From NCBI RefSeq assembly GCF_963422355.1, contig NC_085094.1, forward strand, positions 6,797,270 to 6,861,269: 64,000 bases of DNA. The letters are read 5' to 3'. Within the stretch, counting starts at the first letter, position 1; every line of letters begins with the position of its first letter. Positions 1 to 10,635 of this stretch are shown piece by piece. The notes beneath the pieces are model-generated. The model worked only from the letters and a program-made list of their open reading frames with translations, was not told the origin of the DNA and did not search any database. The stretch comes from Corticium candelabrum. Lineage: Eukaryota; Porifera; Homoscleromorpha; Homosclerophorida; Plakinidae. A program made the translations under genes and the position numbers.

Positions 1-66
1 CGAGGTGCCTACCGATAACAAATTACTTTAAAATGTTGTTAATTAAGAGTAAATGATGTAATAGCT

Positions 67-112
67 ACTGTAAACCAAGAAATTTTTGGTAGCGTAAAAA
101 TTTCGGTACCTC
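67..112. repeat. MITE end fragment
   Basis: About 45 bases starting CTGTAAACCAAGAAATTTTT recur, in reverse orientation, at about 10,400-10,456. The shared stretch ends at the same CTGTAAACC boundary next to TA in both places, which is how a TIR end next to a TA target looks. The rest of the element is not recognisable. Family unknown. Confidence 0.4.
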
Positions 113-269
113 CTAGATATTCCATTTCAGTAACAATCAATTTTCGATATGTCAAAGTCGTTGAATGCTTGAAACTCCTGTGTGGATGTACAGTAGTTGA
201 CAGCAAGTAGATATTAAGCAATTGTGCTCAGCATAGCCGGTCCGTGCAGCACAGCAGTTCCTGTACTAT

Positions 270-1204
270 TAGCCTCGACACTAGGCCTCCCTTTGCTTTT
301 GGTGGTCCAACCGCGTGAGGATAGCAACGGGACTGTATCACGTGATGTTCTCTCGGAAAAGCAAAGGTAGGCCTAGTAACTCATTATGTCACGTGACAAG
401 CTAGCTTGTCACCTGATCTATTTTGCAAATGATGATTGGTCGACTGTAAATCACATTTGAGTTACTTCCTGATTATTTCCTCTGAGACATACAAAGATCA
501 GTAAACAATCGCCCACCTCACAGGTGTCATTTAGTGTGCTACAACAGCTTGTGTACCGACCCAAGAATATCGTTTGGGCGCATTTGTAGGTTGCAAACAG
601 TTCCAGTATTCTCCCTACATCGCAGCGAGTGAAGGTATCACAGTCACGTGCAGCGATTGCTTCTGGAGTAGCTTCAAGCTGACATCAGCCACGTAGAAAT
701 TTCATGCGTAGTAGCAATGACTTTCGATCGATTCCGGGAGCGCGATGATAGTTTAAGACAAAAGCGTACAGTACAGTAGCCTAATCGCTATTGCGTAGTC
801 TTCTAGTCAACGACAAGAGAGGACAGAGTCCGCGCGTTGTCTTTTTGCGTGCGACATGGCCGTACAGTCTTTGCGCTTGTTTCTTTACGCTATCTAAACA
901 GTAAGCAGCATCGCAAAGGCCAGCATGCATAGTTACTGACTGTATTTCGCGCTTTCCGTTCCAACACCGTTGGTATGACGGTATACCTGCTGTAAACGAA
1001 CACCTGATCTCTTTTTGCAAGTCTTTAGCAATATGAAACAAACCGACAAAGGGTGGGTTTTCCTAATGCCATAATTAGTTAAGTTGCCACGTGACATAAT
1101 GGCCGCCCTTTGCTTTTCGAAGAGAACATCACGTGATACAGTCCCGTTGCTATCCTTGCGCAGTCGGACCACCGAAAGGAAAGGGAGGCCTAGCGGCGAG
1201 GCTA
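270..1204. mobile_element. Non-autonomous TIR element, 935 bp
   Basis: The ends are imperfect inverted repeats of about 125-135 bp (270-405 and about 1,078-1,204), beginning TAGCCTCG and containing a shared stretch with ATCACGTGAT. The element is flanked by TACTAT (264-269) and TACTAC (1,205-1,210), a likely target duplication. No coding capacity is visible in the roughly 670-bp interior. A single related end piece (CTAGCCTCGACGCTAGG) occurs near 11,070. Superfamily not assigned. Confidence 0.7.
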
Positions 1205-2380
1205 TACTACTATAGTATTTTGCATTCAATCAGTCTACCAAACAACCAGGGAAATTAAGTTTGCAATATGTCCCGGATAATCTGACCGTCTGTAGGGCGT
1301 ACTGCTAGCTTGTATGACGACATCGAATCATCGGCTCACAGTCTAGTAAGTGTTAGAGCTCAGCACATCTTACAACGCATCGTTGACAACTGATCTATTC
1401 TCTGTTTTTTTTGAGTGCCTTCCAATCTTAGAGAGATCTAGATACGCCTGCAAAAAGACGAGCAAAACGGCCAATTATGACGTTTGTCGGCCGGTAGCTT
1501 CAACTATTTGTATTTCACCCAACCTAGAGAGCGGAGCGAATCCAACCTACTTGCTTCTTAGATGTGCCTGTACTATTGCTTTCTTCAGAACTTCTTGTCA
1601 AGGTAGAATCTTCTCTTGTTTGGAGGTGCAAGACCAGGTCAAAGTGGCAATGATTATGGCGGTTTCCGGTCATTTCGACTCGCGGTGTAATCGTACAAGG
1701 TGAGTGTTATTGGCATTTGTTGTAAAGCATGTGGAAGACTGTCGTTAGCATGTGCACTTCGATGAGGAATCGGTTGCGTTGGAGCTTGCTGGGTATGAGT
1801 TTTCTTGGGCTAACGTTACGTAGTTTGTTGTGAGCGGTCAAAGTAAGTGACATTCTTTTGTTCTTTACATTTTGCCCCACTGATTTTACTCCCTTTATCT
1901 GCATGAACGCAGAGTAGAAGAGTTGCTTCATTCACGTGTGTGCTTTCCTAAGCCGTCAGGTCTCGCTGGCACCATGCAAACTACCGCGTATCAACGCTAT
2001 TAGCTGAACTGACGACAGATGGCACTCAGATTTGGGCGTGACTTGTTGTGTCGGGGCGGGCTACTTCGCGCCATTTAGATATCTGCAGTTGCTTTCACAA
2101 ATTAGCATGCAATCGTTCCCCTCAAGCTGGCGAGTATCCCACGGCAGCTGTTCAGTTTTGTTGCAGCAAGAATCAGACTGGGTCCGGCTTTTGACATTGG
2201 TAAGCTTCAGGTCTTTCTACGTGTAGCTTACTCGTAATATTTGCTTGCTTCACAGTGTCTCTGCATTCTGGCAGTCCTTTGTAGGCAGTGAGGTAGAAAG
2301 CCTTGTATCTATTCGTGGTTGTCGAGCCCTCGGCTTTGATTTGTATTCTCCTTTGTTAATTAACTGCATACATACAGCCA
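1205..2380. other. No gene recognised
   Basis: I see no conserved coding sequence. Two good splice-donor-like sites on the + strand (AAG|GTGAGT at 1,699/1,700 and TTG|GTAAGC near 2,197) follow short open stretches and could be 5' exons of the element that begins near 2,381. Nothing else supports that. Confidence 0.4.
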
Positions 2381-2559
2381 TTGACCTTGAGTGTGCGGTT
2401 GATGTTCCATCATGAGTGGGCAAAGTGGGAGTGGATTTACGCCTCCCGCAAAAAAGGTAGACAGTCAGCCGTAGGAGACACGCACGTATGCGGTTCATGC
2501 GAGGTGTGGGTGCAGCTAGGTAGCTCTGCTATGTACAGAGGTCACGGTGGGACTAAAAT

Positions 2560-3085
2560 GCGACACCCTGGCAATGAGCGTAATGCATCCTCCTTTTCTT
2601 CCTACTTGTCCCGTGGAAGCAGTAGAGCATTCGATTTGCGACCAGACAGTTGCCTCTGTAAAGCCTGCTTTGCTGATTGTTTAAGAAGACGTACTAGAGA
2701 AATCCCTAGATGGCAGAAACAATTTGAGTTTCATTGTGCTGTGTGTCACCAACAGAGTAGTGAAACTTGTACTTGCAGAGAAGTGAAGAATTGGTCTGGC
2801 GTCTCAGACATTCCACAGTGCCCTCAACTGGTTTGGAAGAGGTTTTTTGGCTTAGAGCAGGACATGCACTTAGACAGTCCCATTTGTGAAGAACACTTCC
2901 AAATGATGAAAACCTATCTAGGATGTCAGCAGTGCAAAATATGTGATCGAGGTGATTGGGATAAAAATTGGGAGATGTTGGGACAACGAGCAGAAGTAGT
3001 GTCACTTCTTTTACTCAGTTTGAAGAACTTCCACAGCTATCTAGCAGAGACTGTGTATGTGGAAACTGTGCTGATCGTCAAATAG
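2560..3085 (+). pseudogene. Element 1 N-terminal Cys-rich segment
   Basis: The open stretch encodes closely spaced cysteines (CLCKACFADC, then CAVCHQQSSETC, then CQQCKIC), suggesting one or more zinc-binding modules used for DNA binding at the N-terminus of a transposase. A methionine codon at 2,411 opens a different short frame that stops after 20 codons, so the true start is unclear. The frame is lost near 3,085 and resumes at 2,968-3,198 in another phase. Element 2 also begins with a CxxC motif (53,479-53,468). Confidence 0.6.
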
Positions 3086-3473
3086 ATATTGCCAGGGACC
3101 TTCTTTCAAATTTTGATGATAGCAAAACTATGGCCAAAGTCACCTTGTCAGCTCTCCATACCCTTGAAATCGATGATTATTTAATGTACAAGATATAATA
3201 TCCTCCTTTGAAGATGCCATGAGAGAGACCAATACCTGTTTAGATAGCCACTCTTTGAAAAAGAAAGTCTTGTGCTTTTGAAGATACTTTGAAAAACACC
3301 TGGACAGCATAGATAAGTATCGAATTCATGTTGGTCCTAGAAAACACGGCTACATGGTATATGACAAAACAGTTTTTCACCCAAAGGGTGCTGCAGCTAT
3401 GTGACAGAACGATCATTGAGACTAGGTCAACATCATTTACAGCCCAGAACTTTCGTAATTTGATTAAGAAACA

Positions 3474-4726
3474 GTGCAGCATGCTACCTGTTCAGGAAGG
3501 TTCAATTATCGCTCACTGTTTCCAGCTGAAGGCAAATCTCTTTGTCATTCTTTAAACCAGTTTATTCACCTTGAGTTAAAACAATGTTTGGAAAGTTGTG
3601 CCAGAATTTCAGACACCACTGAGGTTAAAAAGCAATTGAAGTTGCATATAGTCATTGCATTACTTTGCAACATGCTAGATAGGTCTTGTTTTCTTCAAAC
3701 TCTGCTAGGATTGTTTGTATTTGCTAATGGCCTTAGAGACAGAGGTTTTCAGTTTTTGGGTATGTTTGAGCTTCTGCCATCCATCCAGCACATCAGAAAT
3801 CATAGTAAACATTGAGCAGCAGAACAAAAGTTGATTAATGAGTTAGATGTGATGCAGTTTTGGAAAGTGACTGTTGACAAATTGGAATTCAAGATGGCTT
3901 TTGCAAAGAAAATTTTTAGTGGTGGATACCAAAAGCGAATGCTGCATCTCCTGACAGGCCAAGTTTCACATCATTCCCCACCTGCAGAACCCTGTCCAAC
4001 TGCTTGCCCATTAGCTAGCTATGAGGTATCTCGACTGCCTAAAAGCTTGCAACAATTAGATTTCTTAGACTTGACCATTTCTGAACGAGCACATTATTGT
4101 AAGCTTGCATCAACCGTGCTTTCTGTCATTGGTTCCGCAGATCGTTTGTTTTGCAAACCATCAGAGTGCTCCCAGTCACTTCTCCAGGTCTTATGGACTA
4201 GGTTAGAGTCATTCACACCTGCTGAGTCTGATGTGATCAAATATGCAACAGTTAGAGAGGCATACTCAGGTAGACCAGAAGATGTTGCATCATACCTTAT
4301 TGAACTGAAGAAAGATCTTTGCATAGGTCAGGAAGGCTTTCCATCTTATGTTGTCGTTGGGAGGGAGACCAGCAGCTCTATGCTATCATGAAGAATCTAA
4401 AACGTAAGGATCTTGACACTTTTGAATGGCTTTTTCCCGTGCCTGGTGATTGGCATTTTATCAAAACGGTGTCAGAAGTTCTGAAAAGTGTGTTATGGGA
4501 TGGAGGGTTTCATGATATAGCAGCAAATTGTGGCATGAAGAAGGAGGTCTCAAAGTGGAAGGATATACATCAGATTCTCATAGCATTACTAGAAGCCCTA
4601 ATGAGAGCTAGTTTAAAAGATTGTCATGATACGAACCTTTTTGACATTTCTGAAGAGTTTCAGGACTGGGGAAAATTTGAGATCTATGTGCAGGAATTAT
4701 GCAAAGGAAAAAATGAAGTTAGCTAG
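3474..4726 (+). pseudogene. Element 1 central DDE-like core fragments
   Basis: Three overlapping pieces (3,474-3,815; 3,831-4,391; 4,319-4,726) carry blocks such as DVMQFWKVTVDKL and GFPSYVVVG. Then come GDQQ (Asp at 4,367) and VPGDWH (Asp at 4,448), followed by a Trp/Gly-rich segment WDGGFHDIAANCG. The spacing of the two Asp stations fits the first two acidic residues of a DDE transposase. I cannot identify the third acid with confidence. The segment around PGDWH aligns by eye with SFHICTTYLAV ... DAGLRDIIIESG in element 2 (about 51,710-51,600, minus strand). At least two frameshifts. Confidence 0.6.
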
Positions 4727-4750
4727 TTCTGGTGTAATTTGCTTCACTTC

Positions 4751-5437
4751 CTAATGGTCTACTTTGCCTGTTATATGGCAATTAGATCAGGGAACTGGGT
4801 CCTCCGCAATGCCTGCATAAAACAGTCCTGTGACCTGCTCTTTGCATATGCCCGTGATAAATATGAGGTCTTGGCTGTCCAAACACTCAGTCATGTACTG
4901 ACATACCCTACTGCCATCATCCAGCAATTCGAGCAAGAACACCGGACAGTGTCAAAATTAGGTGTGCCATTTCATAATCAAGCGCTAGATGAATTGCATG
5001 AGACCGAAATCAATTGTGGCTTAAAGCAAGTTGTGTCTAGACCTTCCCACTTTCAGGTAGTTGAACTTAGCAATTTCCTAGCCTATCTGGAAAATGTGGT
5101 GTCTTGTTTCTGCTCTGATGTAGGCAAAACTCGGAAGTCAAAAATAGTGCATGAAACTCACTTACCAACTATTGTGACACACGTGGTTGAAAAATCATTT
5201 CATTTGAAATGTCTTGAAGCTGTTGAGTTGCATAATGTGTTTGCCCATTGTCCCAAGTCACTTGACAAGCCAACTAGGAGTGACCTGCTAGACATAAGAA
5301 ATGTTGGTAGGAGACGGTTGGTTTCTTGTGTAAGGCAATATGCTTTATGTCCTCCTACAGAAGTTCCAGGAAAACGGAGTAGACAAACCTCCGGACGTTT
5401 ACCACCCATACATATCGATTTCAAGAGAGAAAGCTAA
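4751..5437 (+). pseudogene. Element 1 conserved AY(D/A)R block
   Basis: Residues AIRSGNW then FAYARDKYEVLAVQTL and a later E-x-N-x4-K pattern (ETEINCGLKQ) correspond by eye to RIGDW, FAYDRTNCGRYLTVYW and EQSINRDTKT in the minus-strand element at 50,845-51,252. This block sits between the DDE-like and PIN-like regions in both copies. Its function is unknown. Element 2 ends it with a 'H-x-R-A-x-I-T' motif that I do not see clearly here. Confidence 0.6.
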
Positions 5438-6739
5438 GTGCAGAAAGCTACTCGTTTGCTGGAAAACGCATATGCACATGTAATTCGTAGTGGACTTGCC
5501 CTTGCCCAGACCTGTCCATTACCACTCGCAATAGCAACGGGCAAGGGAGAAATTCTCCAACGACCCAAAAGTTCAATCAGACTATCGTTTGTCAGGGATC
5601 CTGTTTTGGCACCAATCTTTGCTACTACATGCTCTCTTTTGACAGCCAATCAAACTGCATTTGACTTTGTTATTGACTTCCTTCGGGTTCTTCATCAGCC
5701 CCATCCATCTCAAGGGGTATCCCTGCTTTAATTTTGTCAATACATGTGGCGTCAAATTGTTGTGAAAATGGGATTTTTGCGAGGGGCTGGTAGGGTTACT
5801 ATTGTCATTGACAAACCAGAATTTCTGCCTCCACCTAGGCAATTACTTCATTCAGTGAGACAAAAGAAAGTTGGTGTCGAAAGCAAGCCATCTGATCAGT
5901 TTCCGTCACCGTCTGAGAAAATGCCTCTTAGCAAACAGTATGCCTGTGCCTTGGCAACACCAGATTTCAAAGCAGGCCTGATAGAGTTTGCTGCTGAGAC
6001 ATTCATGCAGTTAGCTAAGGAAGAGCTTCATGTTGGACAGTCTGTTTTGATTGACTCTCCGTCTTTTGAGCAACCATTGTTGCTGTCACCTGGGGGTAGG
6101 TGTGAGAAATTACCCAAAAACCAGAAAGGGGAAGGGAATCAAGGTGTTTGGTACCACTCTTGTAAGAGCCCCTTTTCTGCAGTAATAGTGTTTGCTCATG
6201 ATACGGACATCTGGATGGGTGGACTGGCATTAGATGAGCTGGGATATTTTCTAACAAGTTGGTATATGTTGAGCTAAGACCAAATTCAGAATTTGTTACC
6301 ATAAGTGGAATATCAAGTGTTATGAAATCTCATCCTAATTTGCAAAGTCTGTCACACCCTGCTGCATGTCTTCTCGCGGTGTACACTCTCAGTGGTACAG
6401 ACAATGTCCGCTCATTTTTTGGAATGTCAGTCACATCATGCTGCTGTAAAACGGTTTTTGAACAATATTTGTTTTATTTGTTCTGACCAAGAGTTGGTCC
6501 TACTTGAAATGAGGGAAGACGGCTATTTCGAATTCTGTTCCTTGTCATTGCCTGCGTGTATTAAGTTTATAATGTGTTTGTACTATGACAAGCACAAGTC
6601 TGTCTTTTCCAGTCAGTCTGCATACAGCTTAGCTCTGGCTCTCAAAGATGCTCCTATCTCTCATGAGCTTGCACTAGTTTTGCAGCGGTTAGGATATGCT
6701 GTATCAGAGAACATGACCGTATCAAAAGTCCGGCAGTGA
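5438..6739 (+). pseudogene. Element 1 PIN/FEN1-like nuclease region
   Basis: Four stations typical of FEN1/XPG-branch PIN nucleases appear in order. VIDFLRVLHQ (Asp at about 5,675) stands where FEN1 has its first metal-binding Asp. GRVTIVIDKPEFLPPPR (Asp about 5,810) resembles the FEN1 VFDGKPPxLK strand-turn. After an E/G/Q-rich turn (GEGNQGVWYHS), FAHDTDIW (6,200-6,208) resembles the ATEDMD station. YTLSGTDNVRSFFG (Asp about 6,400) resembles LxGxDYxxxxxGIG. The region is broken by a stop at 5,729 and shifts near 6,277 and 6,440. Assignment rests on motif order and on the matching region in element 2, not on a search. Confidence 0.55.
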
Positions 6740-6984
6740 GTTGATTTTTTGAGACGCCTGACATTTCATGATAGTAATGGAGGTCAGAATCATGAAGCCA
6801 ATATGATCCCATCCTTGCCTACATTTCACCAGCATGTACTGCGAGCAGAGTATGCCATCCGGTTGGTATATGAGAGTCGAGAGGAGACCTCATCCTTCCT
6901 TTCGTATACTGGCTCTGGCTGGTTGATAGATGAAGGTGGCTCAATTTCTGTTTTGTGGGATACCGGCATAATCAGAGTATTTTA

Positions 6985-7436
6985 ATAAATGTTTCCTACA
7001 GATGCACCTGTCAGACGGGTTGCAGTGGGAGCAGAGGAGGATGCAGAAGTTGTTTCCAGCAATGTAGGCCTTGTACCACTAGATGCAGATGCAGAGGCAA
7101 CTGTAGAAATCCTCACAACAGACATGGCGTGTGCCCTAAATGCAAAGAAACTGTAAGAGGATGACTTGCAGTTAGGCTGGTCTGATGTTGCTGTCATTTC
7201 ATTCAATTCAGTACCCACACCCTCTGATATCGATGCTTGTGCATCACTACCACTTCAGGTTCATGCCCATGCTGATGATACAGATAGCAACAGCTCAGAC
7301 ACTGATTTAGATTTGGAATGGGATGATGGACTGTCAGAAACTGCAGTAAGCCTACATGGGCAAACCCTTCGTCTGGGGACATGGGCCAGAGTGAACTTCA
7401 GGCAGACATTTCTGATGGCAGTGACAATGAAGAGGA
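6985..7436 (+). pseudogene. Element 1 C-terminal CXC-like module and acidic tail
   Basis: About 35 residues contain a dense cysteine array (RCTCQTGC, then GCRSCFQQC, then CTTRCRCRGNC), like the tesmin/TSO1-type CXC zinc module. It is followed by an Asp/Ser-rich tail ending DGSDNEED and a TGA at 7,434. Element 2 has the same arrangement (CSCKTACNSNRCGC then an Asp run). The module likely binds DNA. The pieces lie in three frames. Confidence 0.6.
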
Positions 7437-8267
7437 CTGAGAAACTATAAAGGTATTGTGAAAACTGCTTTGCTGTTGTGTGTTATCAATTCTCAGGATA
7501 ATATATAATGTACTCGATATAATTGGCACTTTGGTTGTTTCAATTATGTATACCCATGTAGTAGTTTACCTAATTGTAAATAACTTTACATGTCTAATGT
7601 GTAATAAGATGGAAATTATAGTTCAAAACATCTGAAAAGGTAACTTGGCTCATCCCTATTGGCAGTGTCTTCAGATCCCTGTGTGTGTGTATGTAGGTGG
7701 AGTCACACTGGTCAAGAAGTGCCTCTTTCTGTTCTCATTAGGTGCTCACTGGTAGCGTAATTGCTAAGTCGACGTCCGTGTCAGACCAATATCTCTATAC
7801 TTACTTGGCCATCTGCATGCTGTAATTGCAACGGCGTATCGTACTAGTTTGTTGCAATAGCAGTTGGCGTATACTGTGTTAGAAATATTCTAGCACAGTA
7901 AATGACAGTCTACTATGCCTTACCGTCGACATCCATATTTGTACTGTACATGTGTGATTGGTATCTCTGCAAGCAGTTGGTACGTTGTATTTCTACTTAC
8001 GTGTTGCGATACATCTGTAGGGACATCTCGCGTATATGTCCCTTCTTGAGTTTGCAGGGTAGTCACAACAACCGAGGCTCTGGGGCCCATGTGCCGGTCA
8101 GATAGTGAGGGCTTCTGTTCGACTGGAGCTACAATGAATGGCAAAGCTCTGCCGTGATAGAAATACGTGTGCGTGGTTGAATCTCTAGCTCGTCTTGTTA
8201 CCCGAGTCTACTGCATGTGTATACGGGACCTGTTCGAACATAAATTCTATGGTTGTTTGGTAGACTG
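7437..8267. other. No gene recognised
   Basis: AT-rich sequence after element 1. It contains a short TG run near 7,680 and no conserved coding. Nothing else supported. Confidence 0.4.
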
Positions 8268-8350
8268 CAATTATCCGAATCCGGCGTTCATTTATCCAAA
8301 TCCGGCGTTCAATTATCCGATTCAGGCGTTCAATTATCTTATCCGTTGCG
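8268..8350. repeat. Left terminal iterons of Tc1-like element
   Basis: Three to four tandem copies of a roughly 21-bp unit (AATTATCCGAATCCGGCGTTC and variants). The mirror array is at 9,850-9,911. Likely transposase-binding sites. Confidence 0.75.
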
Positions 8351-8680
8351 TCTGATGAACTAGAATAACTTACATAGTCTGTGGTTGAGCAGCTGCTGAA
8401 ATACTATTCATCGATATATCAGCTGTCTCTACGCACTAATTTGTAACATTACTCTCCAAGCACATGAACGTTGTGGCTGCGTACTTCTTGATCGTCGCGA
8501 TCTAACAAACCTTCCTTGGTTGCAATGGAGTCACCTTCATGTAAGACTATTGTACATCTATCCTATGCACTGACATACGCTAATGGTACGTAACACTACA
8601 TAGTACTGCTCAACGGTCCATTCGCCCGCATGCATGTAGATACTATAGACTAGATACCGTACTACATAAAATAAAATAAT

Positions 8681-9650
8681 CTACATGTCTTCCAGCCTAA
8701 TGGCCATAGAAGCCTTCACCGTCAGAACATGGTAAAAAGAATTCAGGCAACAAGAGGGCGTTATCGCTTGGGTGGCTCCTTCGGCAAGATGTGTAAGCAG
8801 CCGCTGTCTAGCTGATGATAGAGTCTGACCTTCTGTGGGCACGACAGGGTCAAGTTGGCTGAGGCTACGTTTGATATACGCTTTCATGTTCTGAAAGCAA
8901 TATTTGATTGGATTCAGACAACAGCTGTATGGCGGAAGTCTGATAAGATGCTTGTCGTCAGCTGTGTCGATACCCACTCACTGCTCCACACCTCGATGAC
9001 AAAGTGCGTTATTAAAGACAATGTATGTTTTCGCATTCTGTTGGCCGGCTACTAGCGGTTGCCCAAAATTGCAGCCAAGCCGCGATGAACAAACTCGTCA
9101 AAGTTGTCTTGCTTTGATCCTCCTACAATTGTCCTAATCTGCACGACGCCTAGTCCTGGGCAAATTGCGCACACTATGGTTATGCGTGGCGTCCTCTGAT
9201 CACTAACAACTCTTGCTGAAAGCCCTCGAACAGATCTTCCACGTGTTCTTGCAGTATACAAGCCGAAACCGCATTCGTCCACAAAGCAGACTCTAGCGCC
9301 ATTTTCATGCTCGTGTTGCAGCCACTGGGAAAAGCTCTTTCTTTCTTCTTTTTAGTCTGTGCTACATTTCTTCGTTCAGGAATTAGCTCTAACTTCATTG
9401 TAACCAGACAACCTTCCAGTTTTCTTGCGATGGCTGACGTAGAGACCTCAATGACTGCTTCGTTTTCCAGCAATTGTTTCATTTCAGACAGTGTTATATC
9501 GGGGCGATTCTCCACGGCTCTCAGTAAAAGATGGATGGATTCTTGATTCAGCTTTTGACGGCTTGCTCCTCCCCTAGGTTTTGCAGTGTACTGAAGCGTG
9601 CTGTATATTCTATAGGCCATGTCACGCTTCACACCGTACAACACTTCCAC
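8681..9650 (-). pseudogene. IS630/Tc1-like transposase, inactivated
   Basis: Cut-and-paste transposase relic. From 9,650 down: an N-terminal helix-turn-helix-like region (LSEMKQLLENEA, STSAIARKL), then after a frameshift near 9,280 FVDECGFGLYTARTRGR, which contains the first catalytic Asp. The second Asp station reads FNNALCHRG (expected D at the first N), and the third reads LPPYSCCLNPIKYCF, where the family usually has Glu at the Lys. Two of three catalytic acids are therefore lost, in addition to a frameshift near 9,280 and another near 9,020. Dead enzyme. Confidence 0.8.
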
Positions 9651-9849
9651 TTGGCGGTAGGTAGGAAAGGCCTCTCTGGTGGGAGTTAATCAAGAGCGCT
9701 CGAATTTCATTAGTAATGGCTTTTCCACCTCGTCATTTTGAAGCATGACCAAGCATTGTAAGAAAGACATTATGAAAGAAATGTGCGCGGTTTATAATTA
9801 GACTATTATGTGTCTTAGTGAATGACTGAACAAACTAAAGCGACTAAAC

Positions 9850-9911
9850 CTCGGATAATTGAACGCCTGAATCGGATAATTGAATGCAGGATTCGGATAA
9901 TTGAACGCAAA
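9850..9911. repeat. Right terminal iterons of Tc1-like element
   Basis: Three tandem units of CGGATAATTGAACGC type, the reverse complement of the left array. Confidence 0.75.
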
Positions 9912-10030
9912 ATACTATAAAGTTTGACGTTACTAGTAGTGAGTGCAGTGTGCATGCTACTATATATTACACACGTGTGTTGTTGAATTGCCCAGCTCTA
10001 ACAAGTGTGCGGGATGACAAGCCTTCTGAA

Positions 10031-10254
10031 ATGGCTAGAGAAGGTAAATCCAAATCTAAGAGGCGAGTTACCCAATACCAAGAACTGTCGACCTTCCAGA
10101 CCCCAACGTTGAGAAAACAGAAACAGACGCGGCAGAATGCACCTCACCAAATGCAGAAATTGATGCTTTTATGTGAGACTGCCGCAAGCAAGAGCAAAAG
10201 AATTCATTTACAGTATCGGCAATACGGCTCTGAACTGAGTGCAAGTATGGCGAG
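10031..10254 (+). CDS. Possible first exon, small basic protein
   Basis: From an ATG at 10,031 an open stretch of about 75 codons begins MAREGKSKSKRRVTQYQEL. It is rich in Lys, Arg, Gln and Thr and runs into a strong splice donor (GCGAG|GTACGT at 10,254/10,255). No following exon is recognised and I do not know the family. It could be a chance open frame. The frame reads on past the donor to a stop at about 10,307. Confidence 0.3.
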
Positions 10255-10394
10255 GTACGTTGACTTGCATGGCTGCAAGCTGCCTCGAGGCACTCTTCAT
10301 CCAAGTTAGGGCATAAAGTCCCGTATACGACGATACCATGTCCCCGAACATTGCTGCTGGCTTACACAAAATTTAGGTAGAGATTTATTTTCAG

Positions 10395-10456
10395 TACCTC
10401 ATAAGTCATACCGAAATTACCGAAAATACATCGCCACCAAAAATTTCTTGGTTTAC
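10395..10456. repeat. MITE end fragment (reverse of 67-112)
   Basis: Reverse complement reads CTGTAAACCAAGAAATTTTT then GGTGGCGATG and a run of ATTTCGGTA repeats. It matches the start of the window and is adjacent to TA. Confidence 0.4.
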
Positions 10457-10560
10457 AGTATACAGAAACTGATAATGACAATTTCAAAACTTGTGGCTAT
10501 GTACCACACCCATGCACATCAATGTATAATCACCTACATTCACATGTGCGCACGCGCGTG

Positions 10561-10576
10561 CACGCACACACACACA

Positions 10577-10630
<54 letters not shown>
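10561..10630. repeat. (CA)n microsatellite
   Basis: About 70 bp of alternating CA/CG-CA, mostly pure CA. Confidence 0.95.

Positions 10631-10635
<5 letters not shown>

Larger units (their letters stand above)
2381..7436 (+). pseudogene. Element 1: decayed transposon-like gene (DDE-like + PIN/FEN1-like + CXC)
   Basis: A single ancestral reading frame of about 5 kb is recoverable in pieces, broken by numerous frameshifts and stops (for example near 3,200, 3,480, 3,815, 4,380, 4,726, 5,437, 5,731, 6,277, 6,450, 6,739, 6,985). In order it shows a Cys-rich N-terminus (2,600-3,080), a conserved helical block (about 3,700-3,950), two acidic stations GDQQ (4,367) and PGDWH (4,448), an FAYARDKY block (about 4,850), a PIN/FEN1-like region (5,438-6,740), a Cys-rich CXC-like segment (about 6,990-7,120) and an acidic C-terminus ending in DGSDNEED. 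The same order is found in the minus-strand relic at 48,940-53,482. I recognise the family as a multi-copy, transposon-like one in aquatic invertebrates, but cannot give it a verified name. No terminal repeats found. Confidence 0.75.
8268..9911 (-). mobile_element. Tc1/IS630-type DNA transposon with iterated ends
   Basis: Bounded by inverted arrays of a roughly 21-bp unit (core GCGTTCAATTATCCGA). Three to four units lie at 8,268-8,350 and three inverted units at 9,850-9,911. Inside, on the minus strand, is a broken IS630/Tc1-like transposase (8,681-9,650). Length about 1.6 kb, right for a Tc1-class element. A TA target is plausible on both sides but I cannot fix the exact ends. Confidence 0.8.

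Noticed and set aside
781-1229. Minus-strand open stretches of 86 and 98 codons
   Set aside because: They lie across the inverted arm of the 270-1,204 element and show no conserved motif; chance frames.
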